Numbered from the stretch's first letter, positions 1 through 9,000 are shown. The stretch is 15,162 bases of DNA from Hyphomicrobiales bacterium (GCA_020029455.1 JAIBJH010000102.1:1-15162), one strand, 5' to 3'. The notes: generated by a model not told the origin, from the letters alone. Numbers and translations are program-made.

Positions 1-888
1 GCGGTCAGCATGGTCTTCGCCATAGACGAGTTCCTTTCGGAAGGCCGCCTCTACGCGCTGGTTCTTGAATTCGAGGCCGGGGAGGCGGATGCCGATGAGG
101 GCCAGAAGCCCCGTGCCAAAGAGCGACCAGCCAAGGGCCACGATCACGAGCGCGTAGGGAATCTGCCCGATGATCGGAATGTCCGTGACATTTTCCGACA
201 GCTTGAGAAGCACCGGCAGGAAGGCAATCAGCGTCATCACGGAATCGATGAGGCTCTTGCCGAGGCCTTCCATTGTGGAGGCAAAGCGCATGGTGTCTTC
301 CTGCACGCGCTGGGCGGCGCCTTCCACCTTGCGCAGCTGCGGCCAGTGTTCCGTATAGTAGTTGTTCATGGCGGTGCGCCAGCGGAACGTCCAGTGCGAA
401 ATGAAAAAGCGCGTCAGCACGTAGACGATCACGGCCACCAGCGCGATGCCCATGAAGGTGAGGAGAAATCCGAAAAACTCTGCAATGGTGACGGGTTTGG
501 TCTTTCCAAGTGCCGCCTGGATCAGGTCATAGAAAGGGCCGTACCAGTCGTTGATGGCAACGCTCACTTGAACCTGGAAATAGGTCGTGAAGATGATGAG
601 TGCCGTGCCCAGGACTGACCAGAGATACCATGGATTGCGGTCAAGCTTCCACCATACTGCGGAGAAGATCGCCGTGATGATGGCGAAGTAGATGTAGAAC
701 CAGAGGAAGGGCTTCGACCAGAACACGGAGACACCGATGATAGGCGGCGTATCTGCCGGCGGATTGGGCAGGCCGATGTATTGACCCAAATCCCTCGCCA
801 CGAAGAACCAGAACAACACACAGAAGATTGACCAGATCAGCGCCGACCAGAAGAAGGGCCGGGGATTGGGAAAGAAGGATTTGAACAT
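1..888 (-). CDS. bacA: BacA/SbmA-family peptide transporter, partial (C-terminus beyond window edge)
   Basis: This is an inner-membrane SbmA/BacA transporter, a proton-driven importer of antimicrobial peptides and other peptide-like compounds that many rhizobia and brucellae need for chronic host infection. The frame reads from an ATG at 888-886 to the window edge without a stop, giving 296 residues. The family is about 400-420 long, so roughly the last quarter is missing. Family-specific stretches are easy to see: GVSVFWSKPFLWFYIYF at 52-68, NDWYGPFYDLIQAAL at 113-127, RWRTAMNNYY at 169-178, RVQEDTMRF at 194-202, and GLEFKNQRVEAAFRKELVYG at 271-290. These match my recollection of Sinorhizobium BacA closely. 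Hydrophobic segments near 12-31, 60-79, 90-110, 137-160, 213-229 and 245-267 fit a polytopic protein. AGGAAG lies 9 bases upstream of the start. It diverges from the Rsm22-like gene across 91 bases, which should hold both promoters. An ordinary ABC exporter is unlikely because no nucleotide-binding domain is seen. Confidence 0.92.
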   Translation of the reverse strand, partial: MFKSFFPNPRPFFWSALIWSIFCVLFWFFVARDLGQYIGLPNPPADTPPIIGVSVFWSKPFLWFYIYFAIITAIFSAVWWKLDRNPWYLWSVLGTALIIFTTYFQVQVSVAINDWYGPFYDLIQAALGKTKPVTIAEFFGFLLTFMGIALVAVIVYVLTRFFISHWTFRWRTAMNNYYTEHWPQLRKVEGAAQRVQEDTMRFASTMEGLGKSLIDSVMTLIAFLPVLLKLSENVTDIPIIGQIPYALVIVALGWSLFGTGLLALIGIRLPGLEFKNQRVEAAFRKELVYGEDHADR

Positions 889-979
889 GTGGGGCGCTTC
901 CTGTTGTTGCTGGCCTTTAAATCAATACGAGGTTAGGTGTGTGCCCGAGGCGGAAGCAACACACAAGATTGCGTGATCG

Positions 980-1927
980 ATGGCGACCTTTCCGGGAAAT
1001 CTTGATGAAGCTGTGGCAGCCTGGCTGGCGGGCAGGGGGCAGGGACTTGCCGCCCGCAGCGCCGCACTGAGTGAACGCTACAAGGGCGGAAAAACGTCTA
1101 GGCTTGTGAATCCCGCGGCCTATCTTGCCGCACGCGCTCCTGCCACCTTTGCCGCCTGCCGCAAGGTGCTGGTTGAGGCCGCTCGCCTGGCGCCGGAACT
1201 CAAGCCCAAGTCGCTTCTTGATGTTGGCGCAGGTCCCGGCACGGCAGGCTGGGCAGCCTTTGTGCAATGGCCATCATTGGCACGCATCACGCAGGTTGAG
1301 GAAACCTCCACCTTTGCAGACCTTGCAGCAGTTTTGAACGCTGCTAGTGGCATTGCCACGCTGGAGAACGCGTGGCTGGTCCGCACCTCATTGCAGGACA
1401 TGGACACAATCGAAGAAGCAGACGTTGTTCTTGCCTCCTATGTGCTGGCCGAACTATCGCTCGCCTCGATCCCAGTGACTGTTACCTCACTGTGGAAGCG
1501 GGCCAGCGAGGCGCTCGTCCTCATTGAGCCCGGAACGCCACAGGGCTTTGCGCGCATCCATGCAGCGCGGGATGCGCTGATTGCAGCGGGAGCCCATATT
1601 GCGGCTCCATGCACGCATGGTGGGGCCTGCCCAATGACGGGTGACGACTGGTGCCATTTCAAGACGCGCCTGCCACGCAGCCGCCTGCACATGCACGCCA
1701 AAGCTGCGAGCGTGCCCTTCGAGGACGAAGCCTTCACCTATCTTGTGGCGCTGCGCAAAAGCGTGCCATCGGAAGCCAGTCGCATTCTCGCCCCGCCTGT
1801 CTCCAACAAGACGGGTATCACATTGAAGCTCTGCGGCGCGGGCGGACTGGAGGAAAGGCACATTCCTTCGCGTGACAAAGCAACTTTCAAGGCCGCGAAG
1901 AAACTGCAATGGGGAGATCGATTGTGA
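980..1927 (+). CDS. Rsm22/METTL17-family small-ribosomal-subunit-associated methyltransferase-fold protein
   Basis: 315 residues, resembling the Rsm22 family. Its mitochondrial members (yeast Rsm22, human METTL17) bind the small ribosomal subunit during assembly, and METTL17 carries an Fe-S cluster. The N-terminal part holds the family patch ALSERYKGG (29-37) and a Rossmann SAM-binding motif, DVGAGPGTAG (81-90), followed by an acidic residue in QVEET (105-109). A cysteine group follows: Cys211 and Cys217 in APCTHGGACP, Cys225 in DWCHF, and Cys285 in LKLCG. This is the expected four-ligand spacing for the [4Fe-4S] site. The ribosome role and the cluster are inferred from the family; whether bacterial members methylate anything is uncertain. 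No strong Shine-Dalgarno precedes the ATG. This start was chosen because the N-terminal residues look family-like and the frame opens in the short divergent gap with bacA. The RidA-family gene starts 25 bases downstream, so the two are probably co-transcribed. Confidence 0.85.
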   Translation: MATFPGNLDEAVAAWLAGRGQGLAARSAALSERYKGGKTSRLVNPAAYLAARAPATFAACRKVLVEAARLAPELKPKSLLDVGAGPGTAGWAAFVQWPSLARITQVEETSTFADLAAVLNAASGIATLENAWLVRTSLQDMDTIEEADVVLASYVLAELSLASIPVTVTSLWKRASEALVLIEPGTPQGFARIHAARDALIAAGAHIAAPCTHGGACPMTGDDWCHFKTRLPRSRLHMHAKAASVPFEDEAFTYLVALRKSVPSEASRILAPPVSNKTGITLKLCGAGGLEERHIPSRDKATFKAAKKLQWGDRL

Positions 1928-1952
1928 TGCTGAAAACGGGAGAATCCATAGC

Positions 1953-2333
1953 ATGACCCGCAAACTCATTTCGTCAGGCTCGAAGTTTGAGGCCGAGATC
2001 GGCTATTCCCGCGCCGTGGTGCAGGGCGATTGGTGCTTCGTCTCCGGAACCACGGGCTTTGACTACGCGGCCATGACCATTTCCGATGATGTGGCGCAGC
2101 AGACAGAGCAGTGCTGGAAGAATATCGAAGCCGCGCTGAAGCAGGCAGGCTTCGCATTGAAGGACATCGTGCGCGCCAACTACCTTCTGCCCAATGGTGC
2201 GGACTTCGAAAAAACCTGGCCCGTGCTGAAGAAATATCTGGGTGACATACGCCCCGCTTCCACCATGCTTATCGCTGGCCTCGCCGATCCGCGCATGAAG
2301 ATCGAGATCGAGGTAACGGCGTTCAAGGAGTGA
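1953..2333 (+). CDS. RidA/YjgF-family (Rid) enamine/imine deaminase-like protein
   Basis: 126 residues, the usual size of the Rid (YjgF/YER057c/UK114) family. These cytosolic homotrimers hydrolyse reactive enamine or imine intermediates such as those released by PLP enzymes. Visible landmarks are an N-terminal strand region (SKFEAEIGYSRAVVQGDWCF, 10-29), SGTTGFD (31-37), the helix NIEAALKQAGFALKDIVRAN (57-76), and the C-terminal signature around Arg100 (DIRPASTMLIAGLADP) and Glu118 (MKIEIEVTAF). The conserved arginine binds the substrate carboxylate in active RidA, so catalysis is plausible. However, the Arg-to-Glu spacing is about three residues longer than in E. coli RidA, so this may belong to a different Rid subgroup. 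The frame is open further upstream, but the ATG at 1953 gives a normal N-terminus and has GGGAG about 10 bases before it. It lies just behind the Rsm22-like gene and ahead of a hairpin terminator. Confidence 0.88.
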   Translation: MTRKLISSGSKFEAEIGYSRAVVQGDWCFVSGTTGFDYAAMTISDDVAQQTEQCWKNIEAALKQAGFALKDIVRANYLLPNGADFEKTWPVLKKYLGDIRPASTMLIAGLADPRMKIEIEVTAFKE

Positions 2334-2343
2334 CCCATCAAAA

Positions 2344-2370
2344 AAGGCGGAAGCCATTGGCCTCCGCCTT
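2344..2370 (+). terminator. Hairpin terminator after the RidA-family gene
   Basis: AAGGCGGA (2344-2351) pairs with TCCGCCTT (2363-2370). After one A/C mismatch, GCC pairs with GGC around an ATT loop. It starts 10 bases after the RidA-family stop. A run of six A precedes the stem, so the classic U-tract lies on the minus-strand reading; on the plus strand only a short TT follows. It probably ends the Rsm22-RidA transcript, perhaps in both directions. Confidence 0.6.
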
Positions 2371-2428
2371 CAGTCGATTTCTATGACATATCCCGGTCCC
2401 ACATGGAGCGGCTTCTGTCATCCTCCCT

Positions 2429-2468
2429 AGACCTGGGTCACGTACCCCGTGAATCTTGGTCTTTTTAT
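2429..2468 (+). terminator. Possible second terminator or small structured RNA 3' end
   Basis: AGACC (2429-2433) pairs with GGTCT (2458-2462), enclosing TCACG/CGTGA (2438-2442 with 2448-2452) around a five-base loop. The outer stem is followed directly by TTTTATT. This has the form of an intrinsic terminator but lies about 95 bases beyond the RidA-family stop and after a stronger terminator. It may be a backup terminator or the end of an unannotated short transcript. The internal unpaired bases (TGGG and ATCTT) weaken it. Confidence 0.3.
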
Positions 2469-2598
2469 TGCTGGCGGACGCTGCCGCAAAATTATTGATC
2501 TGCCAAGTGAAAAATGCAGCAAATCTTTGACCATTTGGACGGCAATTGCCCAGTTGCGCGCCGGAGGGCAGCTTGTCTTGCCGCCCTAAACCCTTAAA

Positions 2599-2618
2599 AG
2601 GGCCGCAACTCCGGCCTT
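2599..2618 (+). promoter_or_regulatory. GC-rich hairpin in the probable proS leader
   Basis: GGCCG (2601-2605) pairs with CGGCC (2612-2616) around a six-base loop, extended by a G-T and an A-T pair. The stem ends 15 bases before the proS ATG, so it may affect ribosome access or be a remnant attenuator. No Shine-Dalgarno stronger than GGA precedes the start. The role is conjecture; only the pairing is seen. Confidence 0.25.
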
Positions 2619-2633
2619 CTTCATGGATTCTCA

Positions 2634-3959
2634 ATGCGTCTTTCCCAGTATTTTCTGCCCATCCTCCGCGACGACCCGAAGGAGGCAGAAATCGTTTCAC
2701 ACAAGCTCATGCTGCGGGCAGGCATGATCCGCCAGGAAGCAGCGGGGAGCTATTCCTGGTTGCCGCTGGGGTTCCGCGTTCTCAAGAAAATTGAGCAAAT
2801 CGTCCGCGAGGAGCAGGACCGGGCAGGGGCCATTGAAGTCTTGATGCCGACGCTGCAATCCGCAGACCTGTGGCGCAAGTCCGGCCGCTATGAAGCCTAT
2901 GGCAAAGAGATGCTGCGCATCAAGGACCGCCATGACCGCGACATGCTCTATGGCCCCACCAATGAGGAGATGATCACCGACATCTTCCGCTCCGGCGTGC
3001 AGAGCTACAAGGACCTGCCGAGAAACCTCTATCACATCCAGTGGAAATTCCGGGATGAAGTGCGCCCGCGCTTCGGCGTGATGAGGGGCCGTGAGTTCCT
3101 GATGAAGGATGCTTACAGCTTCGACCTGTCGCGCGAGGCGGGCCAGCACAGCTACAACAAGATGTTCGTGAGCTACCTCAAGACCTTCGCCCGCATGGGC
3201 CTCAAGGCCGTGCCCATGCGCGCCGAGACGGGCCCCATCGGCGGCAAGGACTCACACGAATTCCTGATCCTCGCTCCCACCGGCGAAAGCGAAGTCTTTT
3301 TCGACAAGGCCTTCCTCGATATGGACTGGAGCGCCTTCGAGATCGATTATGACGATGTGGGCGCGGTGTCGAAGGTGGTTGAAGACTTCACCTCAAAGTA
3401 CGCCGCCACGGACGAGATGCACGACGCCGCCGACTTTGAAAGGCGTGTGCCCACCGCCGCTCGTGTCAACGGCCGCGGCATCGAGGTGGGCCATATCTTC
3501 TTCTTCGGCGACAAATACTCCGAACCGCTTGAGTGCAAGGTGCAAGGTCCCGACGGCAAGATGGTGACCCTGTTATCCGGTTCCTATGGCATCGGCGTCT
3601 CGCGCCTTGTCGGCGGCATCATCGAGGCCTCGCATGATGATGCGGGCATCATCTGGCCTGAAAGCGTGGCGCCCTTCGATGTGGGCCTCATCAACATCAA
3701 GGCGGGCGACGCGGAAGCGGATGCGGCCTGCGAGAAAATCTACAAGGGCCTTTCCGCAAAGGGCAGGGACGTTTTGTATGACGACCGCAACCAGCCCGGC
3801 GGCGCCAAGTTTGCCACGATGGATTTGATTGGGCTTCCCTGGCAAGTCATCGTTGGCCCGCGCGGGCTGAAAGAAGGCATCGCCGAAGTGAAAAATCGCA
3901 AGACGGGCGCCCGTGAGAATGTAGCCCTCGACAGAGTGGTGGAGAGGTTGGCCGGGTGA
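2634..3959 (+). CDS. proS: Prolyl-tRNA synthetase, short form without INS editing domain
   Basis: Class II aminoacyl-tRNA synthetase that charges tRNA-Pro in the cytoplasm. The N-terminus (MRLSQYFLPIL) and the block from EAEIVSHKLMLRAGMIRQ (18-34) onward are typical bacterial ProRS. TNEE is at 109-112, motif 2 FRDEVRPRFG at 139-148 with REFLMKDAYSF following, motif 3 GSYGIGVSR at 316-324, and the anticodon-binding domain from about 346 to the end. The protein is 441 residues, against about 570 in E. coli. The missing segment is the INS domain that edits Ala-tRNA-Pro, normally placed between motifs 2 and 3; here only about 170 residues separate those motifs. This short form is normal in Alphaproteobacteria, where a free-standing ProXp/YbaK-type deacylase does the editing. 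None is encoded in this window. It is followed after 115 bases by lolC, with a repeat pair between them. Confidence 0.97.
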   Translation: MRLSQYFLPILRDDPKEAEIVSHKLMLRAGMIRQEAAGSYSWLPLGFRVLKKIEQIVREEQDRAGAIEVLMPTLQSADLWRKSGRYEAYGKEMLRIKDRHDRDMLYGPTNEEMITDIFRSGVQSYKDLPRNLYHIQWKFRDEVRPRFGVMRGREFLMKDAYSFDLSREAGQHSYNKMFVSYLKTFARMGLKAVPMRAETGPIGGKDSHEFLILAPTGESEVFFDKAFLDMDWSAFEIDYDDVGAVSKVVEDFTSKYAATDEMHDAADFERRVPTAARVNGRGIEVGHIFFFGDKYSEPLECKVQGPDGKMVTLLSGSYGIGVSRLVGGIIEASHDDAGIIWPESVAPFDVGLINIKAGDAEADAACEKIYKGLSAKGRDVLYDDRNQPGGAKFATMDLIGLPWQVIVGPRGLKEGIAEVKNRKTGARENVALDRVVERLAG

Positions 3960-3963
3960 TGCG

Positions 3964-4012
3964 CACCCCTTCCCGCCCTTCGGGCGTACTCCCCCAGCGG
4001 AGCTGGGGGAGA
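3964..4012 (+). repeat. Palindromic repeat unit A (REP-like), first half of an inverted pair
   Basis: The unit reads CACCCC, then a short hairpin CGCCC/GGGCG (3974-3978 with 3982-3986, loop TTC), then a perfect 10-bp hairpin CTCCCCCAGC/GCTGGGGGAG (3989-3998 with 4002-4011, loop GGA). It begins a few bases after the proS stop. Together with unit B it forms an inverted pair resembling the bacterial interspersed mosaic elements built from REP sequences. It could also attenuate read-through from proS to lolC. Confidence 0.8.
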
Positions 4013-4025
4013 ATGAACGCTGGCT

Positions 4026-4072
4026 TTCTCCCCCAACTTGTTGGGGGAGTGCCGCGTAGCGGCGAGGGGGTG
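4026..4072 (-). repeat. Palindromic repeat unit B (REP-like), inverted copy of unit A
   Basis: Read on the minus strand, this repeats the architecture of unit A: CACCCCC, a short hairpin (GCCGC/GCGGC, 4051-4055 with 4059-4063) and a 10-bp hairpin (CTCCCCCAAC/GTTGGGGGAG, 4028-4037 with 4040-4049). The stem sequences differ from unit A but stay paired, as AGC/GCT versus AAC/GTT, and CGCCC/GGGCG versus GCCGC/GCGGC. This compensatory change argues that structure is maintained. The unit runs to within 3 bases of the lolC ATG. Confidence 0.8.
4064..4070 (+). promoter_or_regulatory. Ribosome binding site of lolC, located inside repeat unit B
   Basis: GAGGGGG ends 4 bases before the ATG at 4075 and is the only Shine-Dalgarno-like sequence there. 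It is the terminal arm of palindromic repeat unit B, so the repeat supplies the translation signal. In unit A the corresponding arm reads CACCCC on the plus strand. Confidence 0.6.
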
Positions 4073-4074
4073 TC

Positions 4075-5381
4075 ATGACTCAATCCCTCCCCGACACAAA
4101 ACCCTTCGCGTCTTTCGAATGGATGCTGGCGCTGCGCTACCTGCGTCCGCGCCGCAAGGAAGGCTTCATCTCGGTCATCTCGCTCTTTTCTTTCCTCGGC
4201 ATCATGCTGGGCGTGGCGACACTCATCGTCGTCATGTCGATCTTCAACGGCTTTCACCAGGAACTTTTGAGTAAGGTGTTAGGCTTCTCCGGCCATGCCA
4301 CGATCTACCAGCCGCAGCTCAACCCGTTGAATGACTATGAAGCCATCCGCAAGCGCGTGGAACAGGTGCCAGATGTGGTCCACGTGCTGGCCCTCGTCGA
4401 AGGCCAGGTCATGGTCTCCTCCATCAAGAATGCCACCGGCGCCATCGTGCGGGGCATGGGCGAAGAGGACATGATGAAAGTGTCCGCCGTCAACAACTCA
4501 TCACTGCGCACCGCCATGAAGAACCCGACCGTGCTCGATGAAAAGCCTTCGCTGGAGGGCTTCGACAAGTCTGGTGGTGTTGCCATCGGCGAGCGCATGG
4601 CCTGGAAGCACCAGCTGGGCCTTGGCGACAGCATCACATTGATCGCTCCCAATGGTCCGGAAACTGTTATTGGCCAGACGCCGCGCATTCGTGACTATAC
4701 CATCGTCGCCATCTTCAAGATGGGCATGTCTGAGTATGACGAGAACGTCGTCTACATGCCGCTGGAAGAGGCCAAGGATTTCTTCGACCTGCAGGGTGGT
4801 GTCACCGCGCTCGAGCTCAATGTGAGCAATCCCGACAATATCCGCTCCGACCTTGCCAGCATCCGCGTGGCCGCGGGCGATGGCCTGATGATCCAGACCT
4901 GGCAGGACAGGAACCAGGCCTTCTTCACGGCGCTGACCGTCGAGCGCAACATGCTCTTCCTCATTGTAGCGATGATCGTGCTGGTGGCGGCGCTTAACAT
5001 CATCTCGGGCCTCACCATGCTGGTGAAGGACAAATCGCGTGACATTGCAATCCTGCGCACCATGGGCGCCACATCCGCCGCCATGCAGCGGGTGTTCTTC
5101 CTTACCGGTGCCGCCGTAGGTGTCACGGGAACCATCGCCGGGTTATTGCTGGGATTGCTCATCGCCGCCAATGCGGAAAATATCCGTAAAGGAATCCAGC
5201 TCATCAGCGGTGTCGATGCCTTCAATGCCGAACTCTATTATCTCGCCCAGCTACCGGCGCGCATCGAGCCAGTACAGGTGACGGCAATCGTACTTCTCAC
5301 GCTACTGCTGACTTTCCTGGCAACACTCTTTCCCTCCTGGCGCGCCGCAAAGCTCGATCCTGTCGAGGCGCTCAGATACGA

Positions 5382-5385
<4 letters not shown>
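4075..5385 (+). CDS. lolC: Lipoprotein-releasing ABC transporter permease, LolC/LolE family
   Basis: Inner-membrane permease of the Lol system, which extracts outer-membrane-destined lipoproteins from the inner membrane and hands them to LolA. The 436 residues show the FtsX/MacB-type layout. The cytoplasmic start FEWMLALRYLRPRRKEGFIS (14-33) leads into TM1 (about 33-57, including FSFLGIMLGVATLIVVMSIF). A large periplasmic domain spans about 58-290, and three further membrane segments lie near 291-316, 341-365 and 402-422. The tail SWRAAKLDPVEALRYE (421-436) is the usual ATPase-coupling end. Alphaproteobacteria usually have a single LolC/E-type permease acting as a homodimer, which fits one permease gene here. 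The first ATG is kept because PFASFEW precedes the conserved block in homologs. Its last four bases (ATGA) overlap the lolD start. Confidence 0.95.
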
Positions 5386-6042
<657 letters not shown>

Positions 6043-6065
<23 letters not shown>

Positions 6066-9000
6066 GCCTCTGTTTGCGCTACTCGCGCTGCTTCAATCGG
6101 CAGAAGCCGCCACAAAGACTGACAGGTTGGCCTACGCGCGAAGCATCTGCGCTGCGGTAGAAACCTCAGCCGCAACCCATGGCCTTGACCGCAACTTCTT
6201 TGTCCGCCTCTTATGGAAAGAAAGCCTGTTCGATCCCAATGCCGTGAGCCCCAAGGGCGCGCAGGGCATTGCCCAGTTCATGCCAAAGACCGCCGAACGC
6301 CGAAAACTCGCTGATCCTTTTGAGCCAATCGGAGCCATAGCGGCGTCTGCTTCGTACTTGTCCTATCTAAAAACACAGTTCGGCAATCTTGGCCTCGCCG
6401 CTGCTGCCTACAATGCGGGCGAAGAGCGTGTGAGTGACTGGCTTGCAGGAAAGCGCAGTCTTCCGGCCGAATCACAGGATTATGTCGCCTCAATCACTGG
6501 CCGCGCGGCCGAGGAATGGCGGCAGCCCGCAGCAGTCCACTCCATTCCCTCGCTGGAAGGGCAGGGCGACTTCACGGCGCAATGCGTGGCGTTGGCTTCG
6601 CGGCAGGCCACATTGACTGCAAACGGCATGGCACTGGGCAGGCAACAACCCCATGGCGTATTGCTTGCCGCTAATCTCAGCGAAGGCAAGGCTCTTGCCA
6701 TGTATCGCCGCCTCAAGCTGCGCTTTCCTGCTTTGTTGATCAAGCAGATGGCGAAGCTTGCCGCCCAGCACGGCATGCCGGCGCTTGGCATCACCGATAC
6801 GGGCAATCTCTTTGGCGCGCTGGAATTCTCCGACACATTGAAGGAAGCGGCGCTGCAGCCCATCGTCGGTCTTGCACTGAAGGTGGACTTTGCCGAGCCT
6901 TTGCCTGGTCAGGCGCAGAAACAGCAGACCGGCATCCGCCATTTCCCCAGCCTTGTGCTGCTGGCCCAGAGCGAGAGGGGTTATACCAACCTCATGCGGC
7001 TTTCGAGCCGCAGCTTCCTCGACGTTAGCGCCCATGACGAGCCTCATGTGCCATGGGCTTTGCTGGAACAGTGTGCGGAAGGTGTGATCTGTCTGTCCGG
7101 CGGACCTGCCGGGCCGCTCAATGCGGAACTCGTGCAGGGCCAGCACGCTCATGCGGAAGTATTGGCGCTTCGCCTCAAGCAACTCTTCGGCGACCGTTTC
7201 TACATCGAACTTCAGCGCCACGGCACGGAGCAGGAAAGGGCGGCGGAAGAAGGCCTCATCGCTATCGCCTATGACCACGGCATACCGCTCGCAGCAACTA
7301 ATGAGCCGTATTTCGCAACAGCCGCTGACTTCGCTGCCCATGATGCGCTGATCTGCATCGCGGAGGGCGAAGTGATTTCGGCCGAGGATCGCCGCAGGCT
7401 GACTCCGGAACATTACTTCAAATCGCAGGGCGAGATGGCCGCCCTCTTTGCTGACATTCCGGAGGCCATCGAAAATACCATCGAGATTGCGAATCGCTGC
7501 GCCTTTTTTGTCAAGGGCCGCAACCCCATCCTGCCGCGCTTCGATGAGGGCGACGAGAAAGAAGAACTTCGCGAACAGGCAAGAGCGGGGCTGGAGGTAC
7601 GTATTGCGGAAGGCGGTCTTGCTCCCGGCATGAGCCGCGAGGACTATGAAAAGCGGCTTGAGTTCGAGCTCTCCGTCATCATCACGATGAACTATGCCGG
7701 TTACTTCTTGATCGTGGCCGACTTCATCCAGTGGGCCAAGAAGCAAGGCATACCCGTAGGTCCGGGGCGCGGCTCGGGCGCGGGTTCGCTCGTCGCCTAT
7801 TCGCTCACCATCACCGATCTCGATCCCCTGCGCTTCAATCTGCTATTCGAGCGCTTCCTCAATCCTGATCGCGTCTCCATGCCCGACTTCGACGTGGACT
7901 TCTGCCAGGAACGCCGCGACGAAGTGATCGACTATGTACAGCAACGCTACGGCAAGGAGAACGTGGCGCAGATCATCACCTTCGGCAAACTGCAGGCCCG
8001 CATGGTGACGCGCGATGTGGGGCGCGTGTTGCAGATGTCATATGGCCATGTGGACCGTCTCTCCAAGATGATCCCCATGAACCCCGCAAAGCCCGTGACG
8101 CTTCAGCAAGCAATTGACGGCGAGCCGCGCCTGCAGGAGGAACGCGATCGCGATCCAGTGGTGAAGGAACTCTTCTCGATCGCGTTGAAGCTCGAGGGTC
8201 TCTATCGCAACGCCTCGACCCATGCTGCAGGGATCGTGATCGGAGACAGGCCTCTTGAACAGCTTGTGCCGCTCTACCGCGATCCACGCTCTGGGCTTGC
8301 CGCTACACAATACAACATGAAATATGTCGAGAAAGCGGGGTTGGTGAAGTTCGACTTCCTCGGCCTCAAGACTCTGACCGTTATCGCCAAGGCCGAAACG
8401 CTGATCCGCCGCCGCGTACCCGGCTTCGATGCCCGCAAGATTCCGCTCGACGATGCGGCGACATATAAGATGCTGTCGCACGGCGACACGGTAGGCGTGT
8501 TCCAGTTGGAAAGTTCGGGCATGCGCGATGCGGTGCGCGCCATGCACGCCGACCGCTTCGAGGACCTGATCGCGCTCGTGGCTCTGTTCCGGCCTGGTCC
8601 CATGGCCAACATCCCGCTCTATTGCGCACGAAAACTCGGCAAAGAGCCGGTGGAATATCTGCACCCCGTGCTGGAACCGACCCTGAAAGAAACCTACGGC
8701 ATCATCACCTATCAGGAACAAGTGCAGCAGGTGGCTCGCGATATGGCGGGATATACGCTGGCTCAAGCCGATCTTCTGCGCCGCGCCATGGGCAAGAAGA
8801 TCCAGAAGGAAATGGATGAGCAGCGTGGCACATTCATCAAGGGCTCCATGGAGCGTGGCTATTCGGAACAGCTTGCCGTCGAGGTATTCAATGCCTGCGC
8901 CAAATTCGCCGAATATGGTTTCAACAAATCGCACTCGGCCCCTTACGCCTATGTCAGCTACCAGACGGCCTACCTCAAGGCGAACTATCCGGTTGAATTC

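Larger units (their letters stand above)
2334..2633. other. Gene-free interval between the RidA-family gene and proS
   Basis: Three hundred bases with no convincing coding frame. It holds three hairpins: a strong one at 2344-2370 just behind the RidA-family gene, a two-part one at 2429-2462 followed by a T-rich tract, and a GC-rich one at 2599-2618 directly before proS. The middle part (about 2480-2530) is noticeably A/T-rich compared with its surroundings. The proS promoter is expected in this interval. TTGATC (2495) and TTGACC (2527) resemble -35 boxes, but neither has a good -10 at the right distance, so I do not assign a promoter. Confidence 0.6.

Noticed and set aside
10..618. 202-codon plus-strand open frame at the left edge
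   Set aside because: It lies antisense to the bacA frame, which has clear family motifs. The plus-strand product is rich in His, Arg and Glu and resembles no known protein.
1872..1952. 27-codon N-terminal extension of the RidA-family gene
   Set aside because: It overlaps the Rsm22-like gene and makes the protein longer than the family; the ATG at 1953 fits better.
3961..4074. CRISPR-like repeats in the proS-lolC gap
   Set aside because: Only two units, in opposite orientation and without regularly spaced direct repeats or spacers; they are palindromic extragenic repeats.
6490..7746. 418-codon minus-strand open frame
   Set aside because: It is entirely antisense to the SLT-DnaE frame; long antisense frames are common in GC-rich coding DNA, and it has no recognisable motifs or ribosome binding site.
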